Shown piece after piece: positions 37,887 to 50,614 of a stretch of 64,000 nucleotides of DNA. The DNA is from Hypericum androsaemum (Eukaryota; Streptophyta; Magnoliopsida; Malpighiales; Hypericaceae). The notes below the pieces were generated by a model. That model ran no database searches, had not been told where the DNA came from, and saw only the letters and a list, made by a program, of their open reading frames with translations. Positions within the stretch are counted from its first letter, which is position 1; each line of letters opens with the position of its first letter. The position numbers and the translations under genes are program-made. Location: the NCBI GenBank assembly GCA_963995505.1, contig OZ023184.1, forward strand, positions 5,952,001 to 6,016,000. The letters are read 5' to 3'.

Positions 37887-38321
37887 TTTACGATCTGTGT
37901 TCCTTATAAACTTTAAAAATACATAAGAACAGAGTTTGATTGAACTGTTGAAACCACCGTCACCGGAGCTTTCTTGTGCAGACAAAAACATGTATTACCT
38001 TACGCTTAATCCAGAAACAAAGAATTGTGAAAGAAAATCTGAAGGTCATACTCTTGTGAAACCAACAATAATATCGGATCGAGCCGAATTCCAGCAAGTA
38101 ACACATTTTTGCTGTCATGAGAAACGTCTGTAACTTTATCCAAAGTAAATATCAGTCAAAAGAATCAGGCTCTACCATGGATGCTGGCATTTCCAGAATC
38201 CATACAAGTTGGAGACTTCCGACCAACTATAACAATTCTTTAAACGAGCTTGAATTGTAAAAGAATACTCATCTTCGATCCCACCGTTGTGCAAGCCATT
38301 TCGAGGTTACTCTCGGAACGA

Positions 38322-40159
38322 CTACATCCTCAGGACTCTATTTGAACTGAGCACGAAGCTCTCTTCTCCTGCAAGGGTTGAGTTCAGCCTTCCAGCAGCC
38401 CAGCCATTGTTCATGGCGCGTGCAGCAGCACTAGCTGGATTGCCGGTGACTCGACTTCCATTAACATGTGGATCGAATTCTGAAAGCCCACTCGCCTTTC
38501 TCTCCTTTCTTCTGCTCCTCTTCTCATCTCTTTCTTTCCTCAGCCAGGTCTCTACTGTTCTCTGCAAGCGAAAATCCCCCCATCCGTCAATAAATTTTTT
38601 GAGGGCAGTCATTCATAGATTTTTTAGCACGGGCAACTAACCATTAGCGACAGATTAGTCGTCTCCTTCACTTTTGTCATCGGCATCGCTAATTGTAACT
38701 TCCCATGTGCTACATACACCTGAAAAACAGAATGTTAGTGGATGCTCTATTAACAGGTGAATTGAGAGATACTGAAGGCAATAGAGACGGACAATGTGGG
38801 ACGGCCAATCCTCTAATCCGTCAAATATATGCGTAGCATAAATAATTGTAGCACCCCTCTCTTCGCATTCTTTCTTCAGGAATTTCAGAAGGTCGGCCCT
38901 TGCTAGAACGTCAAGGTCAACTGTTATCTCGTCAAGGAGGAGAACCTACAACCGCGACAATCACATTTAGTGACGAAAAGGGGGAGTCTGTCAGTCTATA
39001 GATTGAATAAGCTTCATAGCATGTTGCAATGAATTCCGTAATATTACCATTACGGGTTGAAGAGTTTGAAGGAAGATGAAACTACCTTAAATGGCTTGAG
39101 GAGACCCATGCAGATTTGCACTCTTCTTCTCTGACCATCAGAAACCCTGTGCATCCTCCATGACAGATCAATATCCAGCACCTGTCCGTACATAAAATGT
39201 TCAAGTTAGTCGAGCTACAACAAAACGTTAAAACTCGGAGAAGACAAGCAGTAGTAAGAATCAACAAAGAGAATTTCGTCAAAAGCTACAAACCCCCATA
39301 TGTGCTTGCCAAACAGATGGTGAGAAAGTTATCCATAGATCAGGATACCACCAGAGCAATTAACTTTCTCATCAACTAATCTATCTGAACACCAAAAAGT
39401 AAACTCGCAACCCGGAGCCATAAACAAATGCCGGAAATCCGACTTGAAGAAATCTCACCTTGATGAGTTCATCTCTTCTTTGAGGATCAATCTCTGCTAC
39501 CCCAAAAATCATTTTCTCAGCAGAAAGATCCATCTGCATGGGCACCTCAAACCCCGCAAATGCAACGTCTCGCCTCCACTACAAAAACAACGAAATCAAC
39601 CGCTGCTCGATCACCCGAATACCCCCACAATCCAACCGAAGCACCCGACACGATCTCTCAATGAAAGTGATTCTTCACACATCGGAACAATCAAGACTAT
39701 CTTGGCTCTCAGAACAACGAATTCAACACGAAAGCGGGAAAAAGACGGAACTAACCTCGCCGCCAAGGTAAGAGAGGTCGCCGGAGGACGTTAAAGCGGT
39801 GTCGTGGAAAGCCGATCTTCCCAAGACCCGCACCATGTGAGGATCCACCATGTGCTTCCCTACCAGTATCTTCAAAATCGTCGTCTTCCCTAATTCCCCA
39901 CATTTTAAACAAACACGCATTTTTAGCAAGTACAATTATTATTTTTTCATTTTCTTAAAAAAATAGAGAGTCGAGAATCGGCAGTTAACTGATACGGACC
40001 AGCTCCGTTGGATCCAACGAGGAGGCACCGATCGCCGGAGCAAAGAGCGAGAGAGAAACCGTCGATTAGCGGCTTCGATCCCGGCGGCAGGTGGCCGTCG
40101 ATTCCCGGGTAGGTGAACCTCAGCCCGTCGATCTCAACCGCCGGTTTTCTCCCCGCCAT
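38322..40159 (-). CDS. ABC transporter I family soluble ATPase (ABCI20/21-like), seven exons
   Basis: Exons read on the minus strand are 40159-40000, 39889-39756, 39578-39459, 39181-39086, 38945-38793, 38719-38642 and 38561-38322. They give 326 residues, close to the size of plant ABCI19-21 proteins (CAF16-like). It is a single nucleotide-binding domain with no membrane segment, so it is a soluble ATPase rather than a complete pump. It has Walker A GSNGAGKTT at 49-57, a signature loop reading VSDGQ at 151-155 in place of LSGGQ, Walker B VLLLDE at 171-176, and switch histidine H209 in YATHIFD. A charged Arg/Lys-rich tail follows ([14 protein letters not shown]). Transcription diverges from TRAPPC4 across only 219 bp. 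The exact paralogue was not fixed. Confidence 0.94.
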
Positions 40160-40378
40160 TTCCTCCTCCCACCTAACTGCACTCGCTAATTTAAACTTAA
40201 CCCGCGGGGGTCGTGACGTGGCCGTTTCGTGCCCAAGCAAGCCCACGTGGACACAAGTGCACAGATGGTAAAATAGACCCGCCCGCACGGAATCATTATA
40301 CTGGAGCTTCGGGAGGTTTTCCTTTTTATCGAGATCTTTCTTCCGGAAAAGCCCCTGTCCGGTGGTGTTAGAGGGAGG
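40160..40378. promoter_or_regulatory. Shared divergent promoter region, ABCI / TRAPPC4
   Basis: Only 219 bp separate the two start codons on opposite strands. This segment must hold both 5' untranslated regions and core promoters. It is GC-richer than the neighbouring intergenic DNA and lacks a clear TATA box, as often seen for housekeeping gene pairs. Co-regulation is inference. Confidence 0.6.
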
Positions 40379-41005
40379 ATGGCGGCGATCTACAGCCTCT
40401 ACATAATCAACAAATCCGGCGGTTTAATCTTCTATAAGGTAAGTCCGATCCCAATCCCTAACCCTATTTCAATTTCTTTTAATATTTTTTTTGAAGCGAT
40501 CGGAGATTTAGGGTTTTAATTGCTCCCGACGGCAGGATTACGGATCCGCTGGGCGGATGGACACGAACGACAGCCTCCGGATGGCGAGCTTGTGGCACTC
40601 GATGCACGCCATCTCCCAGCAGCTGTCGCCTACCCTTGGTTGCATGGGGATCGAGCTCCTCCAGGCGGATACCTTCGACCTCCATTGCTTCCAATCCCTC
40701 ACCGGTAAAATGTGTGATCGCGCGGGGGCTTTTTTCGTTTCGTGAGGTGGATGATGACGATGATGAGCTTGATTTTGTTTGTTGTTGTTGTGTTCTGTGA
40801 TTCCGTAGGGACGAAGTTCTTTGTGGTGTGCGAACCCGGGACGCAGCACATGGAGGCGCTACTCAAGGTGATTTACGAGCTGTACACGGACTATGTGTTG
40901 AAGAACCCCTTCTACGAGATGGAGATGCCTATTCGCTGCGAGCTCTTCGACATCAACCTCGCGGTTGCTGTACAGAAGGATCGTGTTGCTCTTCTGGGGC
41001 GGTGA
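40379..41005 (+). CDS. TRAPPC4: Trafficking protein particle complex subunit 4 (TRAPPC4/TRS23), three exons
   Basis: Exons are 40379-40438, 40536-40704 and 40809-41005, giving 141 residues. TRAPPC4 is a core subunit of the TRAPP tethering complexes, which act as exchange factors for Rab GTPases in ER-Golgi and Golgi transport. The start MAAIYSLYIINKSGGLIFYK forms the first strands of the longin-like sybindin fold. The conserved DTFDLHCFQSLTGTKFFVV block spans exons 2-3. The C-terminus has LYTDYVLKNPFYEMEMPI and ends DRVALLGR. Length and all three segments fit the family with no internal gap. The gene is head-to-head with the ABCI gene. Confidence 0.96.
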
Positions 41006-42227
41006 TTCGTGCCAGGAGTTTCTGTAACCGTTTGGTAGGCAGCTTTCACTGGACTCGTTTAGTTGTCACGTTAGTCTTTTAGCAGTATGTTGATTTGAGG
41101 CATGACCGTGCTGGGTTCTCTGTACTTTATTGGTTCCAGAGCTTGGATCAAGAAATTGTTTGATCAGAGTTGTTGCGCTGGATCACCAAGTTGACTGCAT
41201 CAGACTCGTTTAGTTGCCGTGTTAAGTGTTTTAGCAGTCTATTTGATCCGAGGCATGATCGTGCTGGCTTCGCTGTGCTTGATTGTTGGGACCGAGCATT
41301 TTTTGATTAGTGTAATTCCTTCTGATGACCAAGTTGACGATCCGATTGCGAATTGCCAAATCCCGACTCTCTGTCATAGTTCTGTTGTTTGTCGTCGATG
41401 TCTGCAAAATTTTCACTCTTCGAATCATGGAGCACAGCATCAAGAACGTTGAGACTTCAATTGCTACTAGTGTATCTGGTTTTCCCAATTGTTTAGCTTT
41501 TTTTTATAAGAAGGTTTAGCTTGTTTGGTTGATAAGTACTTCATTGTTTTGCTGGATACTGAACTTTCAAAATATTGTGTTTGATCTTTGATAGTTACTG
41601 TGCTAGAACGAAGGTACTATTGCTTCAAAATATGCTTACGATAAACCACCCGGATTACGACTGATCTAAGTTCAAGCGCTTGTGGCTGCTACAGCGAGAT
41701 AGGTATTCTCTTGTTTCCCTCTTTCGGCATTTGGGTCAAGCTCGATCAACACCCAGAAATGCAAAGCCATGCAAGAATAATGGATTTGTGAGCAATAGGA
41801 AGGGTAATTCCAACTTCCCATCTTCTCCTTTCCTATCCCTTCATAAGACCCCATTCGAACCATTTCTTGGTCAAACCCCTCGAAGTCTTCCTGATAGAGA
41901 TCAAGATATCAACCTCTGCCACTACTAAAAATGCCAATAGAAGTCATAAAACAATATCAAGTTAAGAGAGGGAATCATTTGATTACAGCAACCGAACTCC
42001 ATTTCACTTCTAAAGCTACTATTCTATCATTCCTGCAACATCCCCGCAAAGGCACGCACTGTATCGCTCTTCCTTACAATCATGAACATTCCGAAAGGCG
42101 ATCGAATTGCTTATGCAAAACTGCAAAAAGAAAGAAAAAAAACTATGCAGACCTGGTATAAAACATAATAAACATATTCCTCCTCCATGGTTGAACTTGC
42201 TGAAAGTTTTTCAGCCCCAAGTTACTC
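41006..42227. other. TRAPPC4 3' region with a ~153-bp tandem duplication
   Basis: Two diverged copies of a unit starting GACTCGTTTAGTTG lie at about 41052 and 41205. They share TTTTAGCAGT, GAGGCATGA and CGTGCTGG in order. They probably fall in the TRAPPC4 3' untranslated region. The rest, to the kinase stop at 42228, is non-coding and should hold the converging 3' ends of both genes. Confidence 0.6.
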
Positions 42228-44513
42228 TCAGGAAAAAAGTAGAGCAGCAGACGGTCGGGGATAATTAACGAGCCCGTTGTTTTTATCCCCACGAGTATTA
42301 GGCTCTTTTTGGGCAATCTTAGGGAGGTCCTTTAGTTCTTGAAGCTGTTCCAATGATGTGACCACTTCATCCATGTTTGGCCTGAACTTTGCATCATCGG
42401 CTAGGCATTGTAGCGCAAGGTTCGCCAGCTTTTGAGCTCGAGTCAATGAGTACTGCCCTTCGAGGCGTGTATCCAGAACATTGAGTAACCTACGCTTGTT
42501 GGTTAAGTACGGTTTTGCCCAGTCCACTAGGTTGTGTTGTCCTGATGGCCGGTTTTTGTCTATAGCTCGACGGCCAGATAGCATTTCTAGGAGTACGACA
42601 CCAAAACTGTAGATATCGCTTTTGGCAGTTAAATGACCTGCAAAGCATCAAAATACGAACACGTAACTAAAAAACCAAAACTGTAGATATCGCTTTTGGC
42701 AGTTAAATGACCTGCAAAGCATCAAAATACGAACACGTAACTAAAAAAAGGATCGATTAGCAGAAGTCGTAAGCCCAAGGTCAATACGTTGGCTTAGTAT
42801 CAATGGCCATGGAGGAGCAAGAAACTCCTTTTGAACCAAGTAAAACAACCACAAACAGTATGGAGGGGTGAGTACCTGTAGCTAGGTACTCTGGTGCGGC
42901 ATATCCATGGGTTCCCATGACCCTGGTTGAAACATGACTCTTGTCACCAGTTGGCCCATCCCTAGCCAGCCCGAAATCTGAAAGCTTTGCATTGAAGCTC
43001 TGGAAGAAATAGGAAAAATATATAAGAAGATATTCCCGAGCTATACAGAGCCCTCAATGGATAGTAAACAAGTTACTCACTGAATCGAGCAGGATGTTGG
43101 AGGTCTTGAAATCACGATAAATGACTTTTGCTTCGTCGCTATGAAGAAACGCGAGACCTCTTGCAGCACCAAGAGCCACTTTCATTCGTATGCTCCAAGA
43201 TACAGGCTGAAAGTGAGACCCTCCTGTCACACAATTGAATTAGTAAGAAACATGAGAAAAATTTGTCCACCGATCAAATTTGAAGCCACAAAAGGTGGCG
43301 GCAAAGGCAGAAGTGACAAATAAGATAGCTCACTTCTGAATAAATGATTTTCCAAGCTTCCTCTTGGCATGAACTCGTAGGCCAGAAGCCGGTGATCATC
43401 TTCTAAGCAGTAGCCAACGAGTTTTACAAGATTAGGATGCTGCAATTGCCCAAGATAATTGATCTCCGCCTGAATGTCCATAGGGTCAACAGCTAATCAG
43501 ACTTTGGGCTCAAAAAAATTGCTTCAGAAATTCTCAAGCATCATCTCACTTTGAATTTTCCAGTGATCAATGTAAAGAATTGATACATGCTTCAGAAATT
43601 CTCAAGCATCATCTACACCATTGAGCATGAAAAGACTTGGGAGAATACAGCTAAGATATTATATTCCGGCATAGCAGGCTTCAAAAAAGCAAACGGGTAA
43701 CGCAGATATATGGATTACCAGCCATTCCCTATGACCCTGCAACCCTTCTTGGTTAAGCCTCTTCACAGCTATCACCACCCCAGTACCGGGCTTGGTCGGT
43801 GCAAGCGTGTGCTCATCGACCCAACCTTTGAAAACTGAACCAAAGCCACCTTCACCAAGAACACTATCGGGCCGAAAATTTCTGGTGGCAGCCTTAAGCT
43901 CATTGAAGCTAAAGGTCTTCAAATTGGACGACTGCAAGATCTCACCCTCGCTGCGAGGTGTTTGAACCCCAGAAGCCGAAGAAACCCTGCTACTCGGGTT
44001 CGTCCCATCTTTGCTCACATATCTTGAGCTGAACCCTGCCCAATTCACAAATTTTAAGCCATCATGCTTGCTTCCCTTAAACACCCCAACTCAAAGACTA
44101 TATCTCTCCCTAAAAGAACAACTTGGGTGAGGCCAAGTTCAAGCCTTTCACTTCCCCTCCCCTAAAGCACAAAACTTTATCAGGAAAATACTCCACTTTT
44201 GTATCTTCCTGTTATTTACCACTACAAACATATAAGACCATGAAAATTGCTCTTATACACTTTGCCGGGTTTGAACCTTGGAACTCAATCAAATCTAGTC
44301 TAAATGTCCTTTGGCTCTACCTTCTCTTCTCAGTACATGATCATATTGTCTTATGAGCTAACAACTATCTCTCCCTCTCTCTCTCTCTCTCTCTAAAACT
44401 GAAGCAGCAAAACAAACAGAGGAAAGCAAGCAAAAGGGCACAAAAAACATGATAAACCAACCTGTGTTAGAAGAGCTATAGGCTTTGATCCTGTTGCTGC
44501 AGCAAATACCCAT
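42228..44513 (-). CDS. Receptor-like cytoplasmic kinase VII (PBL, APK1-like), six exons
   Basis: Exons read on the minus strand are 44513-44462, 44035-43719, 43469-43334, 43223-43081, 42999-42876 and 42637-42228, giving 393 residues. RLCK-VII/PBL kinases sit under the plasma membrane and relay signals from receptor kinases. The MGICCS start predicts N-myristoylation at G2 and palmitoylation at C4/C5. Kinase landmarks are the glycine loop LGEGGFGSV (77-85), lysine K109 in [14 protein letters not shown] with D206 (an RD-type kinase), DFG at 224-226, the activation segment [15 protein letters not shown], and [21 protein letters not shown] typical of this subfamily. A 74-bp duplication doubles the acceptor of exon 6. 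The downstream acceptor must be used to keep the frame. Confidence 0.95.
42601..42747. repeat. 74-bp tandem duplication across the exon 6 acceptor of the kinase gene
   Basis: Positions 42601-42674 are repeated almost exactly at 42675-42747. Each unit holds, on the minus strand, the end of intron 5 with TTTGCAG and the first 37 bases of exon 6 (GTCATTTAACTGCC onward). Use of the first acceptor met by the spliceosome would add 74 bases, shift the frame and reach a TAA within about 30 codons. Confidence 0.95.
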
Positions 44514-46948
44514 CCAACCAAAACCCACAAAGATTCTATCTTTCTTTACCTTCCTTGTTGAGACAAAAAAAAACAGAGGGAGTATTCTCAGGACAAGCTG
44601 AGCTCCTCCCTTTTTAAGATTCTGCCCTTTTGTGGGTCTTCTTCACTTTTTCTGGCATGGGAAAGACCAAAAGCACCCAAAAGGAAGCGAAATGGAAAGA
44701 GGGGAAAGAAGAAAAAGGCTACTGCTTGCTAATAAATTCCTGGTTGCTGGTGTGGCTTCGGATTATTTCGCTTCTGGTGGCTTTTGGGTTTTGTTTTATT
44801 ATTATTATTATTATTATAAGCGAAATGAGGAGGAAATGGGGAACCCGGTCCAAGCCACCATCTGTTGGATGGTTGACTGCTTGACTCGCCTTTTAGCCAC
44901 ACTTTTAGTTTTCCATGTTCTCTCTTCCCTTCTCCTTGTGAATTGTACTCCGTTCCCATTTGGATTAGGTTCTAGCTTTATGAACTGAAAAATATTAAAT
45001 CATTCTAATAATTGAATCTGACACGAGAGGTTACAAAAATTGTGATGATTAATGGGTTAATACAAAATCCAAACATCTATTTGGAAGGTCCTGTATCTGT
45101 AGTTTTAGAAAGTCTAAATAATAAAGTATTAAACTAATTTTTCCTTGCAAAATTATTACAATTTCAACAACGTTTTGCACTTTCGTGAAGTTTGTTTCTA
45201 ATCTGAAAATGACATTTGCCTTAGCGGCACAGCACGTACAACGAATTGATAAAGGTTCGGGATTCAAATTTGGCCAGGTATAATTATTTGGTGTAAAAAT
45301 TTACCTTTAAAAAATATATGAAGTCAATTATTGCTTGATATGGATTTTAGATTTGATTAAGTAATTGGTAGTTACTATGCAGATAAATCCACGAGAGTTA
45401 TTTTAGTTTAATAAGAGAATTCGAGTTCGAGTAGTAAAAATATAAGTATTGAAATTCAAAAATGATAATTTTATCATTTTTTATTTTCTAACTGATAATC
45501 CGACTCGTTTAAATTAGCCATCACAAATAAAAATCCATAAGCTAACCAGTACCAAAAGACAGAACAAACTGGTGGGTCTGCACCGACAATAGCAACGCAT
45601 CGAACAACTACAGGCGAGCAAATTTTGCAATTTTCCCGGAGGAGGAGGATTGGTAATTGCGCAATTTTGGAAAAATTTGGCAAATTAATTTTGAGATTCT
45701 GATGTCCCCCTGGAACCATGTTAAACTTTACGTGAAGTTAGAGGAGAAAAGGACTAGAAGATTTCTCATCTTCTGATCTGTACTTAATTGACCCACGAGC
45801 TTTTAAATACTTTAGAGGAAAACCAATTTGGCACAAAACGACGGCGGGGGGTTCAAACTGTTGCTAAAATAAAACAAGATACATATGCCTTCCAATGCGT
45901 GACATGCTTACCGCCGCCCATTTGATTAATAAATGTTAATAAACATCTCCCTTGAGTTGTTGTGAGATGACATTGCTAATTTTTTATATCACAATTCTGA
46001 TTAAAATTTGACATGATTTTTGAATGGTAAAAAAAATTTCAACTATGCATATAACAAAATTATTTTTATGACTGGAACCTGACAACCTGGTAAATTATAA
46101 CAACTATTTTCAGTGGATTGAACTTTGAATCTCTAGGCGGTGTGACATTAACACTTTTTATTTTATTTTTGGCTTCGCACTTTGAGATTAGTCTAATCAG
46201 TCCCTGACTTTTTTTTATTTGAGGGGATTCAGTCCCTGACTTGATGATGCCATAATTATGATCATCATCTCGCATTGCCTCTGAACTAGCTGCTTCATCT
46301 CGTATTACCGCTATCTATTAATTGTTCAAAAATTTTAATATAATTTATCAAAATTAGCTTAATTCTATCAAAAAATTATATTAATCGAACTCATTTCAGT
46401 TCATTGATATTTATTTGGCACAGTATATCAACAATTAACATCAACCATTAACGGTGAAATAAATATGTAATAATATTGCCCATACTAATTGAATTTTCTG
46501 GCTGCGTCACTGGGTTCATCTTGTCTTGTATCACAGGAAAAAGAATTATGAAATTATAATTGGAAAACCCCATAGTAGGATATACCAACATCTTTTAGAG
46601 ATATTGCACGTTTTATAAAAAAGATGTAACATGTATGGTCAGATTTTTGTTGTTGTAATATTGTCGCGACAGAGCATATTTTGTGGCCCACATAGATTCC
46701 CAACAAGATTATCCAATATGGCAAAATATTCTCAAAAGATCGGCATTGAACAGCCGAACGTTGATGTCTTTTGAAGAGTTAACTAATTTGCAAATATTAC
46801 ACAAATTCATAATTGAAGGTAATCAATGTCATCTTAAAAACTCTCCTACTATATATTTCCCAATTCTCAATTGTCAATATAAATAAAATAAGTATATAAT
46901 TAACACCGTGTTAAAGTTGCGAAACAACAATGGACTATGTATGAATTT
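44514..46948. other. Kinase 5' region and intergenic DNA, no gene seen
   Basis: The part next to 44513 should hold the kinase 5' untranslated region and promoter. A TTA(TTA)n run lies near 44798-44818. The rest is AT-rich, with short frames resembling nothing known. A possible second SINE remnant lies at 45215-45317. Confidence 0.5.
45215..45317 (+). repeat. Possible SINE remnant
   Basis: The segment contains GGTTCGGGATTCAAA, a fair B-box match, and ends GTGTAAAAATTTACCTTTAAAAAA. That ending is nearly the same as the 3' end of the better-supported SINE at 46965. No convincing target duplication was found. Confidence 0.4.
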
Positions 46949-46964
46949 ATAAACCTCAAATATT

Positions 46965-47073
46965 GCCAAACGCTATTTGGTCTAACGACTTAGGCACCGT
47001 AGGATTTAACAGAGGTCTAGAGTTCAAACCCTGGTATAAGCATATTCTCGGTGTAATTTACCTTTAAAAAAAA
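46965..47073 (+). mobile_element. tRNA-derived SINE (short)
   Basis: The insertion is about 109 bp, ends in an A run after GTAATTTACCTTT, and carries a B-box-like GAGTTCAAACCCTGG. It is flanked by 16-bp direct repeats with two mismatches, ATAAACCTCAAATATT (46949-46964) and ATAAACCTGAAACATT (47074-47089). Its 3' tail matches 45290-45317, so the two seem to be one family. The diverged target duplication shows it is old. Confidence 0.65.
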
Positions 47074-47089
47074 ATAAACCTGAAACATT

Positions 47090-50000
47090 AGTACAGTAGT
47101 CGAATTCCGCAGACACAACTACTACTCCTGAATTAACATTTTTTAGGTAAATTTTTTTAAAAAAATCTTATTGTTCTAATAATAGTTATACCGCTTGAGT
47201 AATTAAACACTGTTTTTAATATCAAATACGCAGTTAAGCACTAATCTCCTATCCAAAATGGTCAAAAGATAATCATAAAGTGATAATCTTTCTTGGTCCT
47301 GAGTCAGGACTAATATTATAATTTAATAACTCTTTTATTATAATAATTAATACATTTTCCAAAAAATTAAATGCAAAATTTTGGTATTTTTTGTATAAAG
47401 TGGTATATTTTTAATTTTTTTTACGAACGTTATGAATTGTAAAAAATTTAATGATTCGAGTTTGTACCAGACTTTTTTGTTTGATAATTTTTATATCATC
47501 ATTTATCTTCTCAATTATTTTCAAACCGTTATTTGTGAGTCTTGTGATTATTATCTTTTTGTAAAAAAATATCTCTATAAGTTGAGATTTTAGGAGACTT
47601 TAATAGAGACAAAATAATTTTTCGTTATTTACATATGTATTGTTCAAAATTTTAATTTAAAAATTCTGGAGAAAAAAATGTAAACATTTCTTATGTTATT
47701 TTCTAAAATGATAATTTTTTCTAGTCTTAACGTTATCACTTTACACATTTTACTGCTCGTTAATTAGATGGGAGTTAATTGCACATTATCCCTTGGATTT
47801 GTCGAAGCTTATATGCTGATCCAATGAGGAGCCTGTCCTTTTATTCGGGCAAAAGAGCTTTCCTCGGATATTATTGCCTAGTTTACTAGTGCAAATCGCT
47901 CGTGGGAAATACTCGAAGTAGCTGGCCTATCCCTGTCTTCTTTTTATAGCTCTCTAACATTATTCTTAAAGTAGCCGCGATTGTACACTTCGAGGACATA
48001 CACCTACTTAGTATTTGTAAGAATCTATAGATTGATTGTTCCCAGAACCAACAAATAATCATACAATTACCCCTAAAAAAAATAATCATACAATCTTAAG
48101 ATAACTTTCATGAGCTCTACGAATCTGCTGTGGTTCCACACTTCAATTACCAATTATTTTAAGATTTTTGATGTGATATTAGAACAATTTCGATTAGCGA
48201 ATCCTAAGACTTCTCATTCTGTGTATGAGAGACAAAATGTTCAAACTATTACCTCGTATATTTAATTTTATTTTTAAATATGAGGGCCTCTAAAGCACAC
48301 CCAGCTTAAGGACTCGATCCAAGAGAGAACGACAACAAGCGAAAGCCCAAAACAAGGTAGGCCGGAGGCCCAGTAAAGACACGGCCCATTAAATATTATA
48401 AGGCAGAGAGAAGCTTCCACCTTCCGATTGCCATCCGATAAGCTCCACTAAATCCAAGTACGATTTGTTGTAAAGTTCTATATCTTGGTATTCAGATATT
48501 AAATCCGAATAACCAAGTCTTGAGCTGAAAAAAAAATTTTAAGCAGTAATAAAATTCATTCAGATAAAAATGCGGGAAATTGTTATGGTGATTTCTAGTT
48601 TCCAATCCATGGGTTTATGGTTTTTTTTTCTTTTCAAATCGGTGGATCAGAAACTAGAGATCGCCGCGATTTTTACCAAGATACACTACTGCTCTTGGAA
48701 ATTAGATTTTTTCCTTTTTATATAAATTGGATTGAAGTCAATAATTGGACTAAACATTATTGATGGTGGGTCCCTTCTGCGGTGGCCGCTACTTATTTAC
48801 TGTACCCACAAGAGCGAAAAATAAAAATATAGTAAACAAGTCTTGCGAAATAAATGATTGTAAATAGTGGACTTTCATTCTAGTAATATTACTTTATGCA
48901 AAATGATAACATATATATAATAAATAAGGTTCAGTAATTTATATTTTATAAATTAAATTGTAACACCAATATTTACGCCGGCAAAAAATTAAAACTAAAT
49001 TTTTATCAATTTTTACTATGTCGTCTTGTATTAAAAAGTCAAAATTTTGGAATCTAACAATATTTAACTCTAAATATTTAGGATAAGTAAAGCTAGTTGG
49101 CATTCTTTAATAAGGTGGTGGGCCCGTACAAAATAAAAGACCCGGAATATATAAATGAGAGAAAAATTAATTGTGTATTTTGTGATCGTTCCATGGTAGA
49201 TGGTCTAATAGGAGGAGAGGATCTCCCTCAATTTTACAACATGCTTCGAGGTGTCAAATCGCTCGCCTTCATATTCCGAATATGCCCTCGTCTTTTTTAC
49301 TTTTCGGGTAAAAGAAATTAGCGCCCTTTGTGTGAGGCAGGCTGCAAGTACTTTTTTTGCCAGAGCTTGCCGCGGTAATAAACTTTTAGAAACGGTAAGT
49401 ATCTGATACGATTAGCACAGTGAAAAGTAACTTCAACCGCTGTAGCTTGGGCAGTCAGGAAGTTTGGTAAGGTTAGTACAAATCATCTGTTTATCAATTA
49501 AGTTAATTAATATAGATTCGAGTAATCAAATTATGAAGGATCGCAAAATAACCTGTTATGACCTAACTGTAATTTGCCATAAACTTGAACTCTAGCAGTC
49601 GAGTACCCGGAGAGGGAGGGGTGGTGGTGAGTGTCTATGTCAGTGCGTGGATTGATGGATGAATCAACTTATGGGTTCGGCATGGGCCCATCACTGAGTA
49701 TACGATCAGTTAAAGAGAAAAAAAGCCTCTTTTCTTTTATGGGTGAATTGACGATTTTTATTTACAGGGTGATTTTTATTTTTTACAATAATATTTTACA
49801 TTCCTAAAGTTTAAATTTGAGAAATTTTGTAAGTCGTTTGCACAATTTCTCGAGCGGAGTTTGTTACAATATCGGGGGTGGGGGAAAAGCGGACGTAACG
49901 TAACACTGACAAAAACAGATGGGGCTGAACGGACACAGAATGTCCTGTCCCTTTCACCTTCGTCTCCCTCTGCCGCGAAACCCGGACTACCGTCCCCCTA

Positions 50001-50605
50001 AACCCAAATCCCTCCCTTTCTCTCTCTCTCCCCAACTCTGTTTTCGTGATTTAATTATGGATTATATCAAATTATACTATGCAGGTGGTCGTCCTTCTCG
50101 ACCAAACACCCAGCTTCTCCCATCTCCGACGCTCTCTGCCACTAATAGATTCTCCCATCTCCGTCAATGGAGCTCGCCCCTGCGTCGGTGATTACAGGAG
50201 CTCGCCCCTGCGACAGCAACGTCCTCACCCCGGCGACCTACGTCAAGCCCCTACTCCACCATCATCGGTCGACTCCCCTCATTGAGAACACACCAGGAAC
50301 AAGCAGGCTGACAAGTCGACGACGACAAGCGACAATTCCACGACGAGGGAAAATTGGGCAACAAATTTAGGGTTCTTGTTATTGGATAGTTTAATTTAAT
50401 GTAAACACGACCCATTGTTCGACGACTTTTCAGGTTTCACGATGCCCCATTATAAACATGACCCAATGTGATTTTTTATCGTTTATTTAATACTGGGTTC
50501 TTCTTGTGTATTTTGGGCAAAAAATTAGGCCTCTTGTGTGTGTGGTTTTTAGTGTCTTTAGAGAAGATGTTGTGTTGCCCGAGAAGATAAAGTATCGCCA
50601 AAGAA
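47090..50605. other. Long intergenic region, no gene recognised
   Basis: The sequence is AT-rich to about 49850. From 49880 to 50370 it becomes GC-rich with CTCCCATCT and CGACCAAACAC motifs, and could be a decayed gene 5' end or transposon cargo. Frames there (for example 49919-50191) are proline- and serine-rich and match nothing I know. No repeat boundaries were found. Confidence 0.45.
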
Positions 50606-50614
50606 TATTAAATA

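Noticed and set aside
49097..49321. 74-codon frame in intergenic DNA
   Set aside because: AT-rich with no similarity I can recognise, and no gene-like neighbours.
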